A DNA stretch of 64,000 nt, from positions 1-64,000 of the forward strand of contig JAGFCA010000005.1 in the NCBI GenBank assembly GCA_022394755.1, written 5' to 3'. The stretch's first letter is position 1; each line of letters starts with the position of its first letter. The notes under the pieces are model-generated. The model saw only the letters and a program-made list of their open reading frames with translations, searched no databases and was not told where the DNA came from. This DNA is from Candidatus Poribacteria bacterium (GTDB lineage Bacteria; Poribacteria; WGA-4E; WGA-3G). The position numbers were made by a program, and so were the translations under genes. Below, piece by piece: positions 62,445-64,000 of the stretch.

Positions 62445-64000
62445 TCACTTATTTCTGGTTATGTTATACTTTATTTTTGCCTCATCTAATCCGATAAATC
62501 GGCTGTAGATTGCTATATTTTTTAATTTGCCTTCCCAACTTCTACCACCACCAACTTCATCACCAAAAAGGAGTACATAATCTTCCCAATTGCTAAAGTC
62601 CCCTTGAATACTATTTCCAGTATAGACTAATTCACCATCAATATAACAGTATGTATTACCTTCAAAATAACTTACTATTATATGTAAGGGTACACCTGTT
62701 TCAATTTTGCCAAAAGAGAATTCACCACCTAAACCATTTTCACCTGTGCGGGGTGTACGAATACGAACTGTAAGACAGTTGCCATCCTGTCCCAATGTGA
62801 AGTTTCGATGTGTAATGTCCTTGGAAAAAGTAATAATCCTTGCAGGACCAGATTGGTCCAAGTTTTCTGTAGTAATTAAACACTCAAGTGTAAATTGGTT
62901 GCTTGCTTGACACTCAGTCAGAAGGATTTCATTAACATTCTTTGGTACAATAGTCCCATCTGATACATCCAAATGACCATCCTCTGTAATGAAAGCTCCG
63001 TTTAAGAGTTCGATTTCATTACTATCCTCAAGTGTGCTGTTCCAGAAAAACACAAGTCCGTCACGTGAACAAGGAAATTCAGTATGAGTCCCTATGTCAG
63101 CAGGTGCTGCTGGTAACACATTTATATTGAGCGCTGTTGTTGATGAAGCACCTTCAGCGTCGGTCACTGTGAGTATCGCAGTGTATTGTCCAAGGTCCTG
63201 ATAGGTATGCGAGGGATTTGATTCAGTAGATGTTGTGCCATCACCAAAATCCCAGGTTGAAGTGAAGTTGCCTTCAGCAGAAAAGTTGACTGTAAGAGGA
63301 GCACTGCCTTGAACAATGTCTGCGTTTGCTTTTGCCTCAGGACGGATTTTTTCACCTTGACCATACGGCGTAAAACGATAAGCAAAATCGGTCTGAGGAG
63401 GAGTGAATGTATACTCACCAGGTTGTGCTGTACCGATAGGAAAGACTTTCATGTTCCATGTATCAATAGCATCAATTTTATAGGGTTGATCACCGGTTAG
63501 TTCTACTGTGATTTCGTGCGGTTCCGTTGTGTAGACGAGATAGTATTCCCCTTCTTTAGCAAGGATATATCGACCAGCATCATCACCAACCGGTTCAAGT
63601 GTATCAAAGGATGGGGCATCTGCTATGAATTCTTTTAGGAATGCAATTCGGGTTGGACTTTCTCCACGTAAAATACCACCTTTTGCCCACCATAGTAGGT
63701 CTTCCGGATGTTCATAAGTTTCACCATGACCAACATAGCATCCTGAAAGTGTTCCTGACCAAAAACGTTGTACCATTTGATGAGCATTGATGTTTCCCCA
63801 TCCATGTGGTATATTACCTTCATACTTACATTCATCATAGATTACAGGTTTACCGTATTGGCTACGATAACGTATGCCGTGTTCCATGTTTGATGTTTGA
63901 ATACTTGTATGTGTCACCCACGGTTTATTGTGATCGTACCAACCTCTACAGTTATGAATTCCTCGTAAGCGTTGATATGGGTCGTGTTCACGGATTATTT
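62445..64000 (-). CDS. Glycoside hydrolase-like (DUF4038/DUF5060 type) protein with PKD and LamG modules, 5' end outside window
   Basis: The frame is open to the last base of the window: upstream of 63917 it reads EHDPYQRLRGIHNCRGWYDH, NKPWVTHTSIQT, so the N-terminus is missing. GKPVIYDECKYEGNIPHGWG, QRFWSGTLSGCYVGHGETYE and WWAKGGILRGESPTRIAFLK are the C-terminal part of a TIM-barrel glycosidase of the DUF4038/DUF5060 group, with the nucleophile-like Glu in YDECKYEG. A PKD domain (STWDFGDGTTSTESNPSHTY) and a LamG domain (CYIDGELVYTGNSIQ, GKLKNIAIYSRFIGLDEAKI) follow. It is probably secreted and acts on polysaccharide. The LamG domain lacks the WG tail seen on other secreted proteins here. 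Confidence 0.85.
   Translation of the reverse strand, partial: IIREHDPYQRLRGIHNCRGWYDHNKPWVTHTSIQTSNMEHGIRYRSQYGKPVIYDECKYEGNIPHGWGNINAHQMVQRFWSGTLSGCYVGHGETYEHPEDLLWWAKGGILRGESPTRIAFLKEFIADAPSFDTLEPVGDDAGRYILAKEGEYYLVYTTEPHEITVELTGDQPYKIDAIDTWNMKVFPIGTAQPGEYTFTPPQTDFAYRFTPYGQGEKIRPEAKANADIVQGSAPLTVNFSAEGNFTSTWDFGDGTTSTESNPSHTYQDLGQYTAILTVTDAEGASSTTALNINVLPAAPADIGTHTEFPCSRDGLVFFWNSTLEDSNEIELLNGAFITEDGHLDVSDGTIVPKNVNEILLTECQASNQFTLECLITTENLDQSGPARIITFSKDITHRNFTLGQDGNCLTVRIRTPRTGENGLGGEFSFGKIETGVPLHIIVSYFEGNTYCYIDGELVYTGNSIQGDFSNWEDYVLLFGDEVGGGRSWEGKLKNIAIYSRFIGLDEAKIKYNITRNK

Noticed and set aside
1-64000. tRNA or rRNA genes
   Set aside because: Reading for TΨC-arm patterns (GGTTCGAATCC-like) and CCA ends gave nothing convincing; no covariance search could be run.

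Overview
The window is AT-rich bacterial chromosome. Its gene content suggests a member of Candidatus Poribacteria or a close relative in the wider Planctomycetes-like world. The signs are many Gfo/Idh/MocA oxidoreductases, xylose-isomerase-like TIM barrels, a sulfatase, a DUF1501 + DUF1549/DUF1553 + planctomycete-type cytochrome cluster, LamG/PKD/FG-GAP secreted proteins and neutral-ceramidase-like and dimethylformamidase-like enzymes. This placement is inferred from family content; there is no rRNA, tRNA or marker alignment in the window. I saw no tRNA, rRNA, CRISPR array or complete insertion sequence.

Layout. 1-4.1 kb: the 5' part of a viperin-like radical SAM gene running off the left edge, a tiny basic protein, an unknown 602-residue protein and a sigma-region-4-like DNA-binding protein. 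4.2-6.1 kb: a secreted LamG protein whose conserved C-terminal tail is cut by a stop codon, and an outer-membrane PorV/UPF0164-like protein. 6.3-9.9 kb: rsmI, a 3-hydroxyacyl-CoA dehydrogenase, a TVP38-type membrane protein and a Gfo/Idh/MocA oxidoreductase. 9.9-15.5 kb: a B12-binding radical SAM gene whose UGA is very probably selenocysteine (Cys-Sec-Ala-Glu-Pro tail), its operon partner sulfatase, a dimethylformamidase-beta-like protein and a sugar-phosphate isomerase-like protein. 15.5-20.2 kb: an AT-rich inverted-repeat element, two unknown genes and a subtilisin-like protease overlapping a small partner gene.

20.3-35.2 kb is mostly carbohydrate or polyol metabolism: a predicted alpha/alpha-barrel protein, two TIM-barrel isomerase-like proteins, a ceramidase-like protein with a luciferase-like monooxygenase, a HAD phosphatase, a Gfo/Idh/MocA protein, and then a tandem array of five close Gfo/Idh/MocA paralogs interrupted by one Rpn-type nuclease gene. 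35.2-42.8 kb carries secreted proteins (two malectin-like paralogs, an FG-GAP/UnbV protein, two lipoprotein paralogs), a HAD hydrolase and a decayed TolB-like gene.

42.9-53.9 kb is a co-oriented cluster: a BlaI-type repressor, a giant BlaR1-like M56 protein fused to three redoxin-like modules, an EF-hand and an ExbD/TolR-like tail, then DUF1501, PQQ-propeller, DUF1549/DUF1553 and cytochrome/WD40 proteins. 53.9-55.4 kb is non-coding with a roughly 300-bp tandem repeat. A HicAB pair with a frameshifted hicA follows, then a predicted outer-membrane barrel, a 1407-residue propeller lipoprotein and a PKD/LamG glycoside hydrolase cut by the right edge.

At least two families of small dispersed palindromic elements are scattered through the intergenic spaces. 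One of them supplies the stop codons of both genes it separates.
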